A DNA stretch of 64,000 nt from Antedon mediterranea (lineage: Eukaryota; Echinodermata; Crinoidea; Comatulida; Antedonidae): assembly GCF_964355755.1 (NCBI RefSeq), contig NC_092678.1:11690922-11754921 (forward strand), given 5' to 3'. Made by a program: the position numbers and the translations under genes. Of the stretch, positions 13,601-28,600 are shown piece after piece. How positions within the stretch are numbered: position 1 is the first letter of the stretch; the number at the start of each line of letters is the position of its first letter. The notes beneath the pieces were generated by a model, which was not told the origin of the DNA, did not search any database, and saw only the letters and a program-made list of their open reading frames with translations.

Positions 13601-16600
13601 GATCAGTCAATGCCTGACCAACAACAGAACCTGAAGACAAAAACATATTGATGTTTATTATGTGCAATATTACATTATTACAACAATGGTGTGATGTCAT
13701 TTGAATGTTCTTAATACACGATGGTCAGTTAAAAATACTTAACTTTAACTGCACATAAACATGATTATGATTTTAATGTTCCTCCTATCCCAACCACTGA
13801 TAGTTATTACTTCAACTACAGTAGCCTCGAAAGAGGTGACAAGTATTAAAATGAATATACAATCAACAATAGGGAGCTTTTGATTTGATGGTATATGAAG
13901 CAGATTTTTTTTGTTTTAAACACAAGCGAAAACTAGGCCACTGACTGCTAATTCAACAGTTTTATATGCATGTGCAGAATGTGTTTTTGTTTGTTGTCCA
14001 CCATCCACATTGAAAGATTAATGCAATTGCAGAGTACCATTCAGTACAAATTAAATGTATTCCCTCGTTGTCAACATTCAAAATAGTTTTGTAAGCACAA
14101 AGTAAAAACCTGAGAAACTATTTTATGATTCATTCATAAAGTACATAATATAACCAATTGACTACTTTGCTTCAGTAATAGCTACAAACCAAAAAAAAAA
14201 AAAACATGTATTAAAAAAAATACAGTGATCATGATTAAGGATAACATGAAATGCTTTAAGGTCTTACTTAAAATAATAATGTATACTAAGTACAGTATAT
14301 CAATACATAAATGACATTAATACATAAAATGTACATTATGCAGCCCATTGACATTCAGGTTTCAACAGAATAATCAACAATACTAAAGGTTATTCACCAT
14401 GCTACCTTATCAAAGATGCCATATATCATACAAGAATATAACATTTTCTTTGATAAACTAAAGACAGTAAAGATTGTCTCTAATAAGTTGAATGACCATC
14501 ATCAATTTTATAAGTAAACTTTATAACACACAAGTAGATTCTTTTCATTTAATTGAAGGATTATGGGTCAAACGATATTCAATAACTTCTCCATTTCGGT
14601 ATATGTCCATTGAATTTTGTTATATTGCTGTTACACAATGAGCAACTATTGACTGATCCCCGGTCAAAATTAAACCTGTATTTTACGGCATCTATATTTG
14701 CTCTACTCTGCATCCAAAGTTGGAGTTGGTTTAGGCCTTGTTCAAAGTAGGTGTTAAAACAAAGAATGTTTTATATTCGTGCAATGGAACAAGTAATTAC
14801 ATTCGGTGTTCTATTTTCACCTCTTACCTCATAAAATGATTTATTTCATTGCACTCATAGATTCATTATTTGTATAATAAATGTCTAAAATATCAAACTA
14901 AGATAAAAATGTTGATTTAACCTTAAAGATGTATTGTCCCTTTGAGTAATTCCAAAAAAAAAAAAAAGATTTGGAAAAAAAGTGGGTCATTTTGAAGTAT
15001 CATAATAGTTATTAACTTTCACCAAAAATTAGTCAAAAAAAAAAATCATTTAACTGAAATACAGACGTTTTTTGTTCAAATCGCGATATGTTTTGATCGC
15101 AAACTTATCTCATAATGCAATGCGCTTGTTTGGCTACTCTGTATGTATAATCATAAAACTTCCTCGCGATCTGTGTGAAAACACCTTCTCAACCGCGACG
15201 AGTTGTAAACAATCCTAATTAGCATCATGCATACCCGTGGTATGAAATCTTTGTTTACTTTCGCTCACGACGATTTTTCAGACGAAATGTAATCAAATTA
15301 ATTTACTTGTTAATTACGTTTAAACTTGTTGTTTTTGGCTCGAATTTTCGACTTAAAGTGAATAACTTTAATATTACTTTGATATGGCCAATTTAAATTT
15401 AGAATATTTTGACCTTCATTTTTTGTGTTTCAATGGACAATACATCTTTAAAATGACTGGCAGGATAAGAAATGATTTAAATGAGCAGCATAAATAATGA
15501 ATGGCAGGTGATACGTAATTCACAAATCAAAGATGGCACGGATATACTCAGACGTGGTGGTATAATACATTTACCTGATCCTGGAAGAATGTTGATTACA
15601 CCAGGTGGGAATCCAGCCTTAACAACAAGTTCTGAAAACTTAAGGGCGGTTAGTGGCGTCACTTGGGCTGGTTTTAAAATAACCGTATTACCAGCAGCAA
15701 TACATGCGGCCATCTTCCAAGCTAACATCATTAATGGGTAATTCCATGGTACAACAATACCACACACACTGAAATAAAACAATCATTTTAAAATTTAATG
15801 CAAAAACATGATTTTAGTTAATTAAAACCTGTTAATGTATCAAATTTGTTGTTTTCAATTACAAGGGTCTAGATTTGTCTGTATCTTAGTTTTTAATTTG
15901 GTTGATTATATTTGAAAAAAAATATGTTGAAGTTGATTATATTTCTTATAATAAATTACTAAAAACAAAATTACTTAAACTATAAAGATTCAAATTTTTA
16001 CAAAGTAATTATTATATAATGTTTTAAATATTAAAAACACAAATGAACTAAGGTTAGGTTGTTAAGGTTATGCAAAGTCATCCAACATGAGTGAACAAAG
16101 TGGATTTGGGAATAATAAAATTATTCTAGTAAGCTTTTACTAAAAACAAACATCAATATCATGTTTCAAAATCCACGCACCAGCAACAATATCAACTTTG
16201 GATATATTATTTTATTACAAGCTAAGTAAAAAGCCTTTTTATATAATATGCAAAATAAAATTAATTTACATCTACTACAATAAGAACAATTCATGGATTG
16301 CAGAAACTTACACAGTAGACAATCAAGTCATTAGCCACGTCGAAACACTACAGGCATTTGGATAAACATTATTCCCGGCGGCTTTCATATGAGACTTTTT
16401 ATTGCAGGAGAGGCTAACTACAGTGATTTCTCAGACAATTTTAATCTTACAAATTAACTACTGACCTTTCCAAAGGCAGTTATGATATATTTACTTCAAT
16501 ATATCAAATTAAATTCTAAATTAAAACATTATGTATTAATTCTAAGGCAGGGGCAGACCTTTCCAAAGGCAGTTATGATATATTTACTTCAATATATCAA

Positions 16601-19600
16601 ATTAAATTCTAAATTAAAACATTATGTATTAATTTTAAGGCAGGGGCAGATCAGGGGAGCAAAATTTAATAACGCATATAACCATTTAAAATGATGATAT
16701 GCCAATTTGTTTCACATTCATGTAGGCGAAGACAAATGTTACCACATTTAAATGGTTGCAAAATAACTTACCCTATGGGCTCTCTTCTTGTATATGTCAT
16801 ATTGCGATTGGGTCTTGCATGATTAATTGGAATGGTTGAGCCCTAAGATAAAGAATAAAATCAGATTCATTTTTAAAAATGTTTTTGCAATTTTAAATTT
16901 TAATTTTGTGTGTTTATATTTTACCTCTGTGTTTTTGATGTATATATATTTAAAATATTTATTTAAAATAATAATGTTCTTTGCCTGATTTGTTTAAAAT
17001 AATAATAAATAATAAAATAATATTTTATATATTCTACTGGATCTGCTTTTTAATATATATCAAAAATTATTTAGTTTAAATAAAATAAAAGATCTGAAAA
17101 ACATTATGTCGCAAGAATTGAAGAAGTATTGGTTTGTAGATATTATGTTTACAAACTATGACTTAATTTGTGAACCATTTGATTTGTCAGTTTTGTCAGC
17201 AATTCAACACCAACTTGCGGCAATTTATTGTTGTCAGAAATACAGATATGTTATAATACCTGTATCTTGTCACACCATCCTGCAAAGTATCTAAATGTGT
17301 CAATTGACATTCCAACATGTGTTTTAATGGCTAACGTATATACTGCTCCCGAATCCATGCTTTCCAATGTGGCTAATTCAGCTTTGTGTTCTTCCATTAA
17401 ATCAGCCAACCTGTTGACAAGATGCAAAAATACTAATAAAAAAATATGTAAAGTGCTTCTTAAAATTCTTGGGGTGAAGCAACCTTTAAGCAACCAAAGA
17501 AATGTCACATTAGTTCACGTGACAACAAATTGGATCGTAAAAAATTGACTAGAAGTCAATGGGTTTTTGGGTGAATTTAACCGTTTATTTTGTCTTTTTA
17601 TATAAGTGAAAACTTTACAATATTTAATTTAATAAATGCCCTGGGCGTTTATTTATTTCCTCCAATAAACGCCCTGCCACATGCACTTTGATACATTTTT
17701 TACTGTATTTTATCCCTTCTTGATGTTAATTATGTTGTATTTGTTCATCTCTTGGGAGTGTGTATTTGATTCTACAAACAAATAAATGCCTCTCTAAATC
17801 CCCTAAAAACCCTCCTGAACAATAAACGCCCTGGGGTATTTAGTCGAATAAATACCTTTTTTTTTATTTGGAAGTGATTAACATTTATTGTGTCATTTTA
17901 TAAGTGAAAACATTAATTTTTTCCCAAGTGTAAAGTAACATTGCTTTTATATTTGGCAATGATTGTTTTACTTTTGGCTACATGGATTCATACTATCTAC
18001 AGAGTTTCACTAATTGAAATTGACATTATTTCATAAAATATTTAGTACATATTTTAATTGATTGTATTCTTGCAATTTGATTAGTTAATTATGCATCATG
18101 TGTCATTTGTAATAAGCCCTACCCCAAAAAGGAAAAGTGATATCTAATGGTGATAAATAACACGCTCTAACGCAAGTTCAGCTTTCTCTAAAACATTTTG
18201 CGAATTTTGTTGCCTGATTGCCGTCGAGAATCTACTAGTTCTACTCCGCATCTAAAGTTGGAGCACTGCTTTTTTAATGGCCTAGAATCTCGGCCTAGCA
18301 TTCATCGATAAATTGAAAAAATAAGTTAATATTTCATGAGTTGAAAACTTGACTGCTTTATTTTCAACTTTGCTCCAGCTCAATAAAAATATTCTCACCA
18401 TCCAACTCATAAACATTCATTATTTGAATACTGTTGTATTTTTGATGAACACAAACATCACAATAGTAATACTGTACCTGAACATAAGTTTTCCTCTTTC
18501 CCTGGCACTCATCTTTCCCCATTCACCTTCTTCAAATGCAGCCTAGGGGTCAAAGTTTAAAATAAATCATGAATAAATAATTAAATATTAACCTCTTGTT
18601 ATCTATTTTACACAAATTTTACTAGAATAAAATCATTTGTATTTGACAATAAAAGTTATTACTTGATAGTATCGGACAAGTCCCTGATACTATCAGGTGT
18701 ATGGAGAAGAAAACTATATTTTGATATTCTTGTATTTTGTATAAAACAAATTGGCAGATTAAGGAAAACCTTAGTTACGTATGACAAGAACAATCTCTCT
18801 CAAAATTAAACAAATTCCTTTAATTTTGTACAGAATAAAGATAACATGTGAACAATGAAATGAATAGTGTCATGATCCAATGCAATAAAAGACCAGACCC
18901 TAGGTCAAGCATTTTGCAACAAATATTAGAGACATGCGTTATGTACAAGGACCAACGACTTACGCCTCCATCAATGAATCAAAAGTAAGTAACACTAAAA
19001 ATGTATCATTAAAAAAAGCCAGAATTGTTATTAACCTTTACTCAAACAATCTACACTAGCACGATTAAGTACCTTTGCAGCAGACACTGCCCGGTTACAA
19101 TCTGCTGGACTCGCTTTTGCCACTTTGCAGATGACTGTCTCATCAGCAGGGTTTATTGTCTCAAATGTGTTGCCACTTTCTGAATCAACAAACTCATTGT
19201 TAATGAATAGTTGATTTGGAAATCTTAAGTGCATATTATTAACATCCATTTCTACCTGCAAAACAGTATTATATATTACTTAAAAAAAACAACATATGTA
19301 AACTACATATTAGTTGGCAATAATGGTAATTCATATTCTCAAGCAATGAATATTAGTATCAATATTAATTATAAAAATGCTAAATTGGTAAATTATATCT
19401 CTTGCTTTAATCTGACTTGCTTCATCTTATTTTTAGTTACTACCTATTTCCTATCCTTTCTTTGGCCAATTTGATTTAATTCATTTAATTTTTGATTCAA
19501 TTTTTTTTTTGTGCATTATTTTATTTTGTTTGTCTTTATAAATTCTATTTATTTTAATTAAATGTGTTACTGTTACATGCTTATATCTCATATTGTATTT

Positions 19601-22600
19601 TTGTGAGGGTCCCTAATGATCAGCTTCAGCTGGATGGACCTGGTCTAGTGGTAGACACAGTAAATATTTCAGCACTTTTGAAAGTAGTTTGAAAGGAACA
19701 GTGTTTTAACTGGTAGAACTCCAGAAGAAAAACCTGTGCAAACAACACAGATAGCAAAAGGCAGCCTGGCTTACTGCATCGTATGTAAACTCAACAACAT
19801 CAAGACCTCTATGTCTCCTAATCATCATCTGTATAAACTCTTCAAATGTTGTAGCCATATAAACATCCTCATTTTGTAGTTCAACTTCACACTTTTCATG
19901 CACTTCTTCGACCAATCTATTGGGGGAAAAATGCTTCATGAAAACTGAACGCATGCACAAAAACTAGAAATTTCAAACAAACATGACCGACTTAACACAG
20001 AATTTTCATTCAATTTTAATCTACTTAGTACTGTATTAACATCAAGTATACCTTTAGCCATTCATGAAAAAAATCGTTGAGTCTCATAAAACAATTGTTG
20101 AATGTCTTATAAAACAATTGTTGAATGTCTTATAAAACAATTGTTGAATGTCTTATAAAACAATTGTTGAATGTCTTATAAAACAATTGTTGAATGTCTT
20201 ATAAAACAATTGTTGACTGTCATAAAACAATCATTGACAGTGTCATAAAACAATCGTTGACAGTGTCATAAAACAATCGTTGACAGTGTCATAAAACAAT
20301 CGTTGAAAGTGTCTCATGAAACAATCGTTGAAAGTGTCTCATGAAACAATCGTAGAGTGTCTAATGAAACAATCGTTGACAGTGTCTTATGAAACAACCA
20401 CTGACAGTGTCTTATAAAACAATCGTTGACAGTGTCATAAAACAATCGTAGACAGTGTCATAAAACAATCGTGAACAGTGTCTTATAAAACAATTGTTGA
20501 CAGCTTATAAAACAATTGTTGACAGTGATTCATAAAACAATCGTTGACAGGGTCTTATAAAACAATCGTTGACAGTGTTTCATGAAACAATCGTTGATAG
20601 TGTCATAAAACAATCGTTGACAGTGTCTTATAAAACAATCGTTGACAGTGTCTTATAAAACAATCGTTGACAGTGTCATAAAACAATCAGACAGTGTTTC
20701 ATGAAACAATCGTTGATAGTGTCATAAAACAATCATTGATAGTGTCATAAAACAATCATAGACAGTGTCATAAAACAATCATTGACAGTGTTTCATGAAA
20801 CAATCGTTGATAGTGTCATAAAACAATCGTTGACAGTGTCATAAAACAATCGTTGACAGTGTTTCATGAAACAATCGTTGACAGTGTCATAAAACAATCG
20901 TTGACAGTGTCTAAAAAATACAATCGTTGACAGTGTCTTATAAAACAATCATTGACAGTGTCATAAAACAATCGTTGACAGTGTCTTGTAAAACAAACGT
21001 TGACAGTGGCTTATAAAACAATCGTAGACAATCTCATAAAACACTCTCATGAAGAAATCATTGAAACTATCATGAAACAATAATTTTTTATTAATAAAAT
21101 ATAAATGTGAAACAAGTCATAAAACAAGTTACCTAGCAACATCCATTGAGCCAGCACCCATCTTGAAGAAATCTGTATCATTCTCCACTGAACTTGAGAG
21201 AATACCAATCCAGATACTCTAAAAACGTTATACAGTACAAGCTACTATTAACATATTTCAAGAAAAACATGTTGCTTTTTAATTGAATTTTGCAAATACT
21301 GTATTAGGAAACAACATTTTATCCTCAAGTTGAATGCCTTTATTATTTAATAACATAACCAACCTTGACTTTATCTGCCATTTGTTGTTCTTCATCAGTC
21401 AATTCAAGCTTCTCGTGTTCTTCAGGTGCCTGTCCATACATCTCAGCCTTAATCATTTTACCATCTTCAAGAATCAGTGTTTTGACATTTAACTGTGAAG
21501 AGTTATTTATTACTTCTTCAATTCTGCACAATACAGAATACACTCTTTATATGTTTTCCTATAACCAAACCTCTTGTTCAATTTCCTAATTTTATCTATT
21601 TTATTCCAAAGATCAAAAATAATTTTAAGTACATTTCATATTGAAAAATTCAACAAAACAAAAATGTCATTCTTTTTCATCTTGAATTGAATGCAATAGC
21701 CATGCTGTACTATGTAGTGTATTGGCTAACAAATCAGAGCAATTATAGATGCTGCAATCTATATGTTCAGTTCTAAATATATCTATGGCGATATCAAAAA
21801 AAAAAAAACCCTGAACATGGAATTTAACCATTAAATTAAATTGTCTTTTCCGTTGAACAGAAATGCATATACTTAGGTGATATACAGTATTCATAATATA
21901 CTATCAAATATTTTATAAAATCTTGATAGGCCAAACAATAATACGATCAGTCAACCTGTGACCAATACAATAATCTGTTCTTACCATTTTGTCATCATTG
22001 CCGGTTAGAATAAGACCTCCTTTGTGAACTATACCAGGTTTACTCATTCCTGCAATTTCCACCTCCTGACCTTTAGGCTTTGCTCCTGTGAACATGCCGG
22101 AACCCAAAACTGTCACTTGCTAAAAATTTAAATAATATGAAAAAAACAAGAATGATAAGCAAGGAATAAAACAGAGTAGCTGAGCCACAGGTTCAATAAT
22201 AGTTTTAGTGGTAGAACAAGTAGTCTTGTCAAACAGTACACGGTACACATCAGGCTTGTGTGCACATCAGGCTTGTGTGCACATCGGGCTTGTGTGCACA
22301 TCAGGCTTGTGTGCACATCAGGCTTGTGTGCACATCGGGCTTGTGTGCACTTTAAAGTTTAACCCAGTGCATGTTTCAGGAGAGTAGAGGCTACCCCAGT
22401 GTACTGAACAGACAAATGAGTGGTATTTGGTGATAGCAGGTGAAATGATAATAACTTCTAATCCACTTTACTTTGAGACAGTTGAACTGAGCTGAACTTT
22501 TATTGTATCTCTTTTAAATCAGAGGCACACTTTCAATAAGATGTGCAACCCGTTTACAGTGAATATTAAGAAAAAAAAATTACAAAATGTAAACTGAGAA

Positions 22601-25600
22601 TGATTAAAAACTAAGAAATGTACAAATTAAGTTTGAGAAGGAATTGTATTATATATATCATGTCATGTGTTCCATTGAATGACGAAAGGTTATATATCAA
22701 CTCGGCGTTGCCTCGTTGATATATAACCTTTCATCATTCACCTCATGCCATTATTTGTACCATTACACGAATATAAAACATTCATTATTTTTATATTATC
22801 ATCTATATATAAATTTACATAAGGGCATAAACCATGCGATACTTCTAGAAATTTTACTCGATGATTGATTCATACTTTCGGTACTGATTTTAAACACCAA
22901 ATTTTGGGTTAGATAATTCAATATTGATAATTAAAATTGTGATCGTGGCATACACTGTCTAATGGACATGCTGAAAAATACCTGCACACAATTATACGAA
23001 GATGCTTCGCATATTTACCTATCTATATTATTAGCAGTACTCAACTAAGCATCATTGTGTACATTTGAAAATCGCCATATTTTTTACGATAAAATTACTG
23101 TGTATTCGAGAACCATCTGTGGGCACAACCATCTAGTCTTTTCAATTATGCTTCTTTTCAATGTGGTATTATTATATTTTTGTGTAATAATAATAATGTA
23201 AACTGTAAACAACAGAACCATTAGCACCATATTTGATTTGGTATATTAATGCATATAATATTCATCTATAATTATATTTTGAAAATGTTGAGAAATGAAA
23301 CAGATTTCAGTTCGCTAGGCACAGTATATTCAACCTTTAAAGATACTTCTCTAAAACCTTTAACCGATTCACCACGATAAGCGCTTAAAGCGCTCATGAG
23401 GTTAAAAGTCAAGGTCATTGTAAACAAATTATCAACAACAAAAAAGTAAATCGAATTTACATGCGCAGTTTGCTGTGCATGAATCGTGACAACAAATTAT
23501 ACAAAATACTCAACTTTTTAAAAAAAAATATGCTTCTAAATATATAAAAACAATTGTTGAAGTTAGTTTGAAAATAAAATTCGAAAATATAACCGTTTTT
23601 CGAAGCACGCTGTTCGAAACGCGACAGGCGCGTTGAATGAATCTAGGCCTAAACATACAACGTAAAATTGTCTAAAATCCATCTTTATTTCTAATAATCA
23701 CTATTTTGAAGCTTGTATACAATATAAAATGTATAATAAATAAAGATTATGTATCAGTTACAGTGTCTAAATCGTCATATTTCCATGTAAAAATGTGATT
23801 TTTCTACCGGAGAAAAGTCGTGAAGATGTCCTCACGAGGGCCGCGCCATATTGTTTACCTTTGATTGTAATATGAACCCTGACATGTCAGATGCATTATG
23901 GGCATGAAATATTTGTTCAAACTCTGCGCAAAGGTCAGTTTATTGAAGCATAACTTTTGACAAACATTTTGATACCAAACTTGTTTTAATTTCATAAGTT
24001 TTCAACGCATTTCCGTCAAATTTTCTGCAAGCTACACGTCTAAAACAGCGGACTAAGCTCCCGAGAGATGCCGGTGCGCGTGAGAATCGCGAATTCCAAG
24101 TCGCTTTCGGGATGTTTTTTTTAACATTCCCGGTGAACAAACAGCGGCGACGACACTCTCGGGGCGGCTCCCGATAGGCCTAGGCCCCATATGGTCATCG
24201 TCGGATGACACAGTCTACTAATTTCTTCATTATTTCGAAACCGGTCATTCATAATGGTCAAGTTTGGTCTTATTTTGAAGAGAAGAAATAGGTTCTGATG
24301 AAGAGATGAGTTTTATTATGAAATATTTATTATTTTTTGTGCATTTGGTAGTCAAATATAAATTACAAATTTTTAATAATTTTCCTAAAATATTTATAAA
24401 ATTTGCATAATCCATACTCCGCCAAAATAAGTTGTCACACAAATTTGATAAAATATTTGAAAATAAAATGTCCTTTGCATTATATTTCTTTTTTAATTTT
24501 TTTAATGTCTATGTTTAGAAAAAAATTTAGGGTTAATTATGTGACATATGCTTTTGGGTCCCAGGGGAGCAAAATAAACTTGGGGGTTAATACAGATTAT
24601 TATTCAGTTTAATCAATTTACCTGTGCATCTATTGTAGTCCATGCTCCTGGTAGTTTGTCATTACCTCTAATAAAGTTATGAAGTACTTCTGTTGGTTGA
24701 TCCCAATTTATCTGCAAAAATATGGTTTATATTATTGATCAAATTTATGGTTTCATTTAAATGGTACGGACCGGCACATTCATTCACTTGTCTAATTTAA
24801 ATTCTGCTTTATTTTTCAAAATTGTCTTAAGTCAGCCACAATCATGGCCCGCAGCATTATTAGTAAATTACAATATCTGGCCCATGGTAGAAAACTGTGG
24901 AGAATTCCTGCTTCTGTACTTATCACTTGTTTATAAAATAATAATCAGTCACAGACTCATTGATATAAAACAACAATTAACAAAAAAAAAAAAAAAATAT
25001 ATACTATTATAACAGTCCTTTTCAACTTATCTGATTTTAGTTTTCTTTACTATGCTTGTTCAATGTTACCAAGTTGTGATTGTTTACAGAGAACATTAGA
25101 CAATATCATTCAGTTCAATGTTACCATGTTGTGATTGTTTACAGAGAACATTAGACAATATCATTTAGTTTAATGTTACCAAGTTGTGATTGTTTACAGA
25201 GAACATTAGACAATATCATTCAGTTTAATGTTACCAAGTTGTGATTGTTTACAGAGAACATTAGACAATATCATTCAGTTTAATTTACCTTTGCAAGTTC
25301 TTTCTTCCTCCATAACTTATCATATGTAGCGCCCTCCTCAGGTTGTACAATTTTAGGAGCTTCGTTCTCGGAGATCAAGTCCACAGCTTCACCCTGCAAA
25401 ATAGCATACATCAAAAAAATAAAACACTATGTCAAAATTGATTACTATTTTTGATACTATTAATAATAAGTTAAAGCAGGAGGCCAAACTAGAACGGGAT
25501 ATGACCGGTTGGGCCGCCGACAAGTTGAGCCGCCGGTGATTTCTATGAAACGCCCAGTGCATGCCTCTTTTACGACATTTCGCGTAGTGATTAGGATGTT

Positions 25601-28600
25601 GTCCTAGAGTACAAGTTCATGGTCTTGGTTTATTGTGTCATGAAAATAAATAATATATAATTACATAGGCCTATTACAATTAACACAGCAAGCAAAGGAA
25701 AGTAGTAATAACTAATATTTAATAATTTAATTGTTTTTAATCTTTCGAGGAAAGAATTCAGTGCACTCATAATTTTTCTCGCGTGTAGGCCTACCACGTA
25801 CTAATTAATAGAGTATTAACATTTTTTCGAATGAGGTTAAATAAATATTATTTTTTATTTACTAATCTTTTAATATCATATTTTATTGAATTTTAAAATG
25901 TTAATACACAAAATATTTTACTAAAAAACGTGATTTTATGTAATTATTTTACCGAAAAATGGAGTAGGCCTAGGCTCTAGCCTACAACTACAAACAACTG
26001 CCGACTGAATGAGGGGCAACATGTTTACATCATTTTTGGCTAAAAACATCACTGTATTTTGGAATCTACAAGCCAGATTTTCATAATTATTTCTTTAATT
26101 ATAATATTTAATAATATATATACTAAAAACCATGATATATAAACGTTTGAATGTACATCGTTATCCCTAACATAAATTGAACGAGCACCGGCGAAAGTTA
26201 GCATTTGGCGTTCCATAGAAAATAACGTTTTTCTGGCGGCGGCTCAACTTGTCGGCGGCTCAACTTGGCCTAATCCACTAGAACCTGGCTATTAAATGTT
26301 ATGCAACTGACGGTATGTTTTGATCCATGGAGTTAGGCTTTCATATTGAAAACAAGGTTACGCTATAATAATGTTATGCAACTGACGGTATGTTTACATC
26401 CATGGAGTTAGGCTTTCATATTGAAAGCAAGGTTACACTATAATAATGTAATGTAACTGAAAAGTATTCAGATTCGAATATCAAATGCTTTCATTACAAA
26501 CTGAAGTGAAACAGGCGGTGTGCAAAAGTAAATAGATTAAAGGTCAAAATCATTGATGCATGACTATCGTATCATAAACATATTACACTATATCATCACA
26601 TCTTGTATCTTGAGCTGTCGTAACAAACAAAAGATCAATGTCATAAGAGATGGCTTCCACTAATCTTTTACTGGTTCAAGAATATACATAGGTGTGAACA
26701 GGCCTAATACTACTTTAGTTTACCATTGCTTTGATGCCTTCAGGGTAGAGAAATCTGTTGTACAGTGTATCTACGGTGTCATTAGGATCAACATCAACCT
26801 CTTTCTGAAGAAGGATTGGTCCAGTGTCAAGACCATCATCAGCCCAAAAGACAGTGAACCCTGCCTTCTTATCTCCACACATCAATGTCCTAAAAGAAAT
26901 TTGGAAAATTGACTATTCATGTGCACAACATTTTTTTTTAATTATGAGAGTTTTTTCTCATTTTTATGTATATGTCTATAGTATAAATGAGGGTTTCTTG
27001 ATTGCCTGTTTTGGGCAACTATTATTTAGTAAACAAAGCTAAATAAAAATATTAATAATCAATAGGACAGTCAACATATTAATGTTATCACCATTTTTAT
27101 TCTATTAACAAATTAATAAATTATTTAAATGTAATGCAGTAAATGATGATCAAATAAATAATTTTAAATTTTATTGAAAAATATGTTGGTGTTGCTGGTA
27201 TCGGGATACTGTACGACAAGCATCTGCCAATCTTTTAGCATAATGAGTTTAAAGAGAATGAGAATATTCAAATTATTGTACGTTTCTTGGTGGTACATAT
27301 TATTTGACTTTCTTTTGTTTGGATAGCAATAATAACAATGATAAAGATTACTTACCAAGCTTACTTACTAATAACTACTATTTTACATCTTACCAACCGC
27401 ACTACAGTAACCATGTAACATTACAACATGATGTAAAAATGTATGAAAAAAAAATTAACGTTTATACCTGCACTAAAGCCAACAAGATACCAAAACACAT
27501 ACCAATTGATTGCAGATGCACCCCTGTGTCTTGGAAGAAGAGATGGATGATAGATGATGGAGCCATGCTTTGGGAAATCAATCACATCCATTGGGATAAA
27601 TTGAGAACAGAAAGGCATCACATTAATTTCAGCTCCACAACTTTTATATTCTTCAACAACATCAGCGATAGGTTGACCTTTGACTCTCCAGCGAGGATAT
27701 TTAAAAACCTTTACTCCATCTTTCTCTGCAGATATTGCTGTAAATAAATTCAGGACATTATCTCACAATGTTGAACTGAAAATTGCACAGTATATATACA
27801 ACAAATGTCTTTCAAAGTGTATTTAAATATGGGCGGTTGGACTATACTCTGGTAAAATAATTCCATGCGAATCGTAGTCAAAATCAACACATCAATTTTA
27901 ATCTCTTCTCTCCCATACCAAACACTTTGACACGGGCTTTGACATCAAAGAGGTATTATAATATTAACCTTACTCAATTATATCAAGTATTAATATACAG
28001 CGTACTTTCCAATACAGGACATCCTCTAGGCTGGCCTAATAACAGAAAGTCTGGTATTCTGAATGGGTTTTTAATGGGAAAAAGAAAGCTTTGGGAGACT
28101 TTTTTATTTTCAGAAAGTTTATTGGGACTCTCATTTGTACAAACAATCCAAAATTGCAATATAAAAAACTTTATCTGTCATGCTGACAGGAAATGGCTGC
28201 TTAAAGAGATACCAATAATGCTTAGTACTGATTAGATGGGTACAAGATAGGAACAACAATCATACTCTAGAATGAGTCCATGTCTACATGAACAGGGGTG
28301 GTTCAAGTGGTGTAGAACAGTTAAGGTTTATCAGCTATTAAATAATAATATGACTTGCCAAGTGGATCAGGCTTTCCTTTGATATCTGGTACAGTGAACA
28401 CACCAACAACCTCATGACCTTTGTTCTTCAGTAACTTGTAGACTTCTTCACCAAATTGACTTTGCCCAATAATTGCTACTCTCATCTGGGCCATCGTGTG
28501 CTGAAATTACAAAAAGACATGGTCAAAGAACAAGAAAACCTCACACAAAACCATTTCTAAAAAGCGAACTTAGATCACTATCTAGTAGGTCCCCTAATGC

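Noticed and set aside
15481-15741. 86-codon plus-strand ORF
   Set aside because: Antisense shadow of ALDH1L2 exon 15.
17228-17548. 106-codon plus-strand ORF
   Set aside because: Antisense shadow of ALDH1L2 exon 13 plus intron.
27304-27747. 147-codon plus-strand ORF
   Set aside because: It is antisense to ALDH1L2 exon 3 (27503-27737), where the minus strand has clear homology and splice sites.
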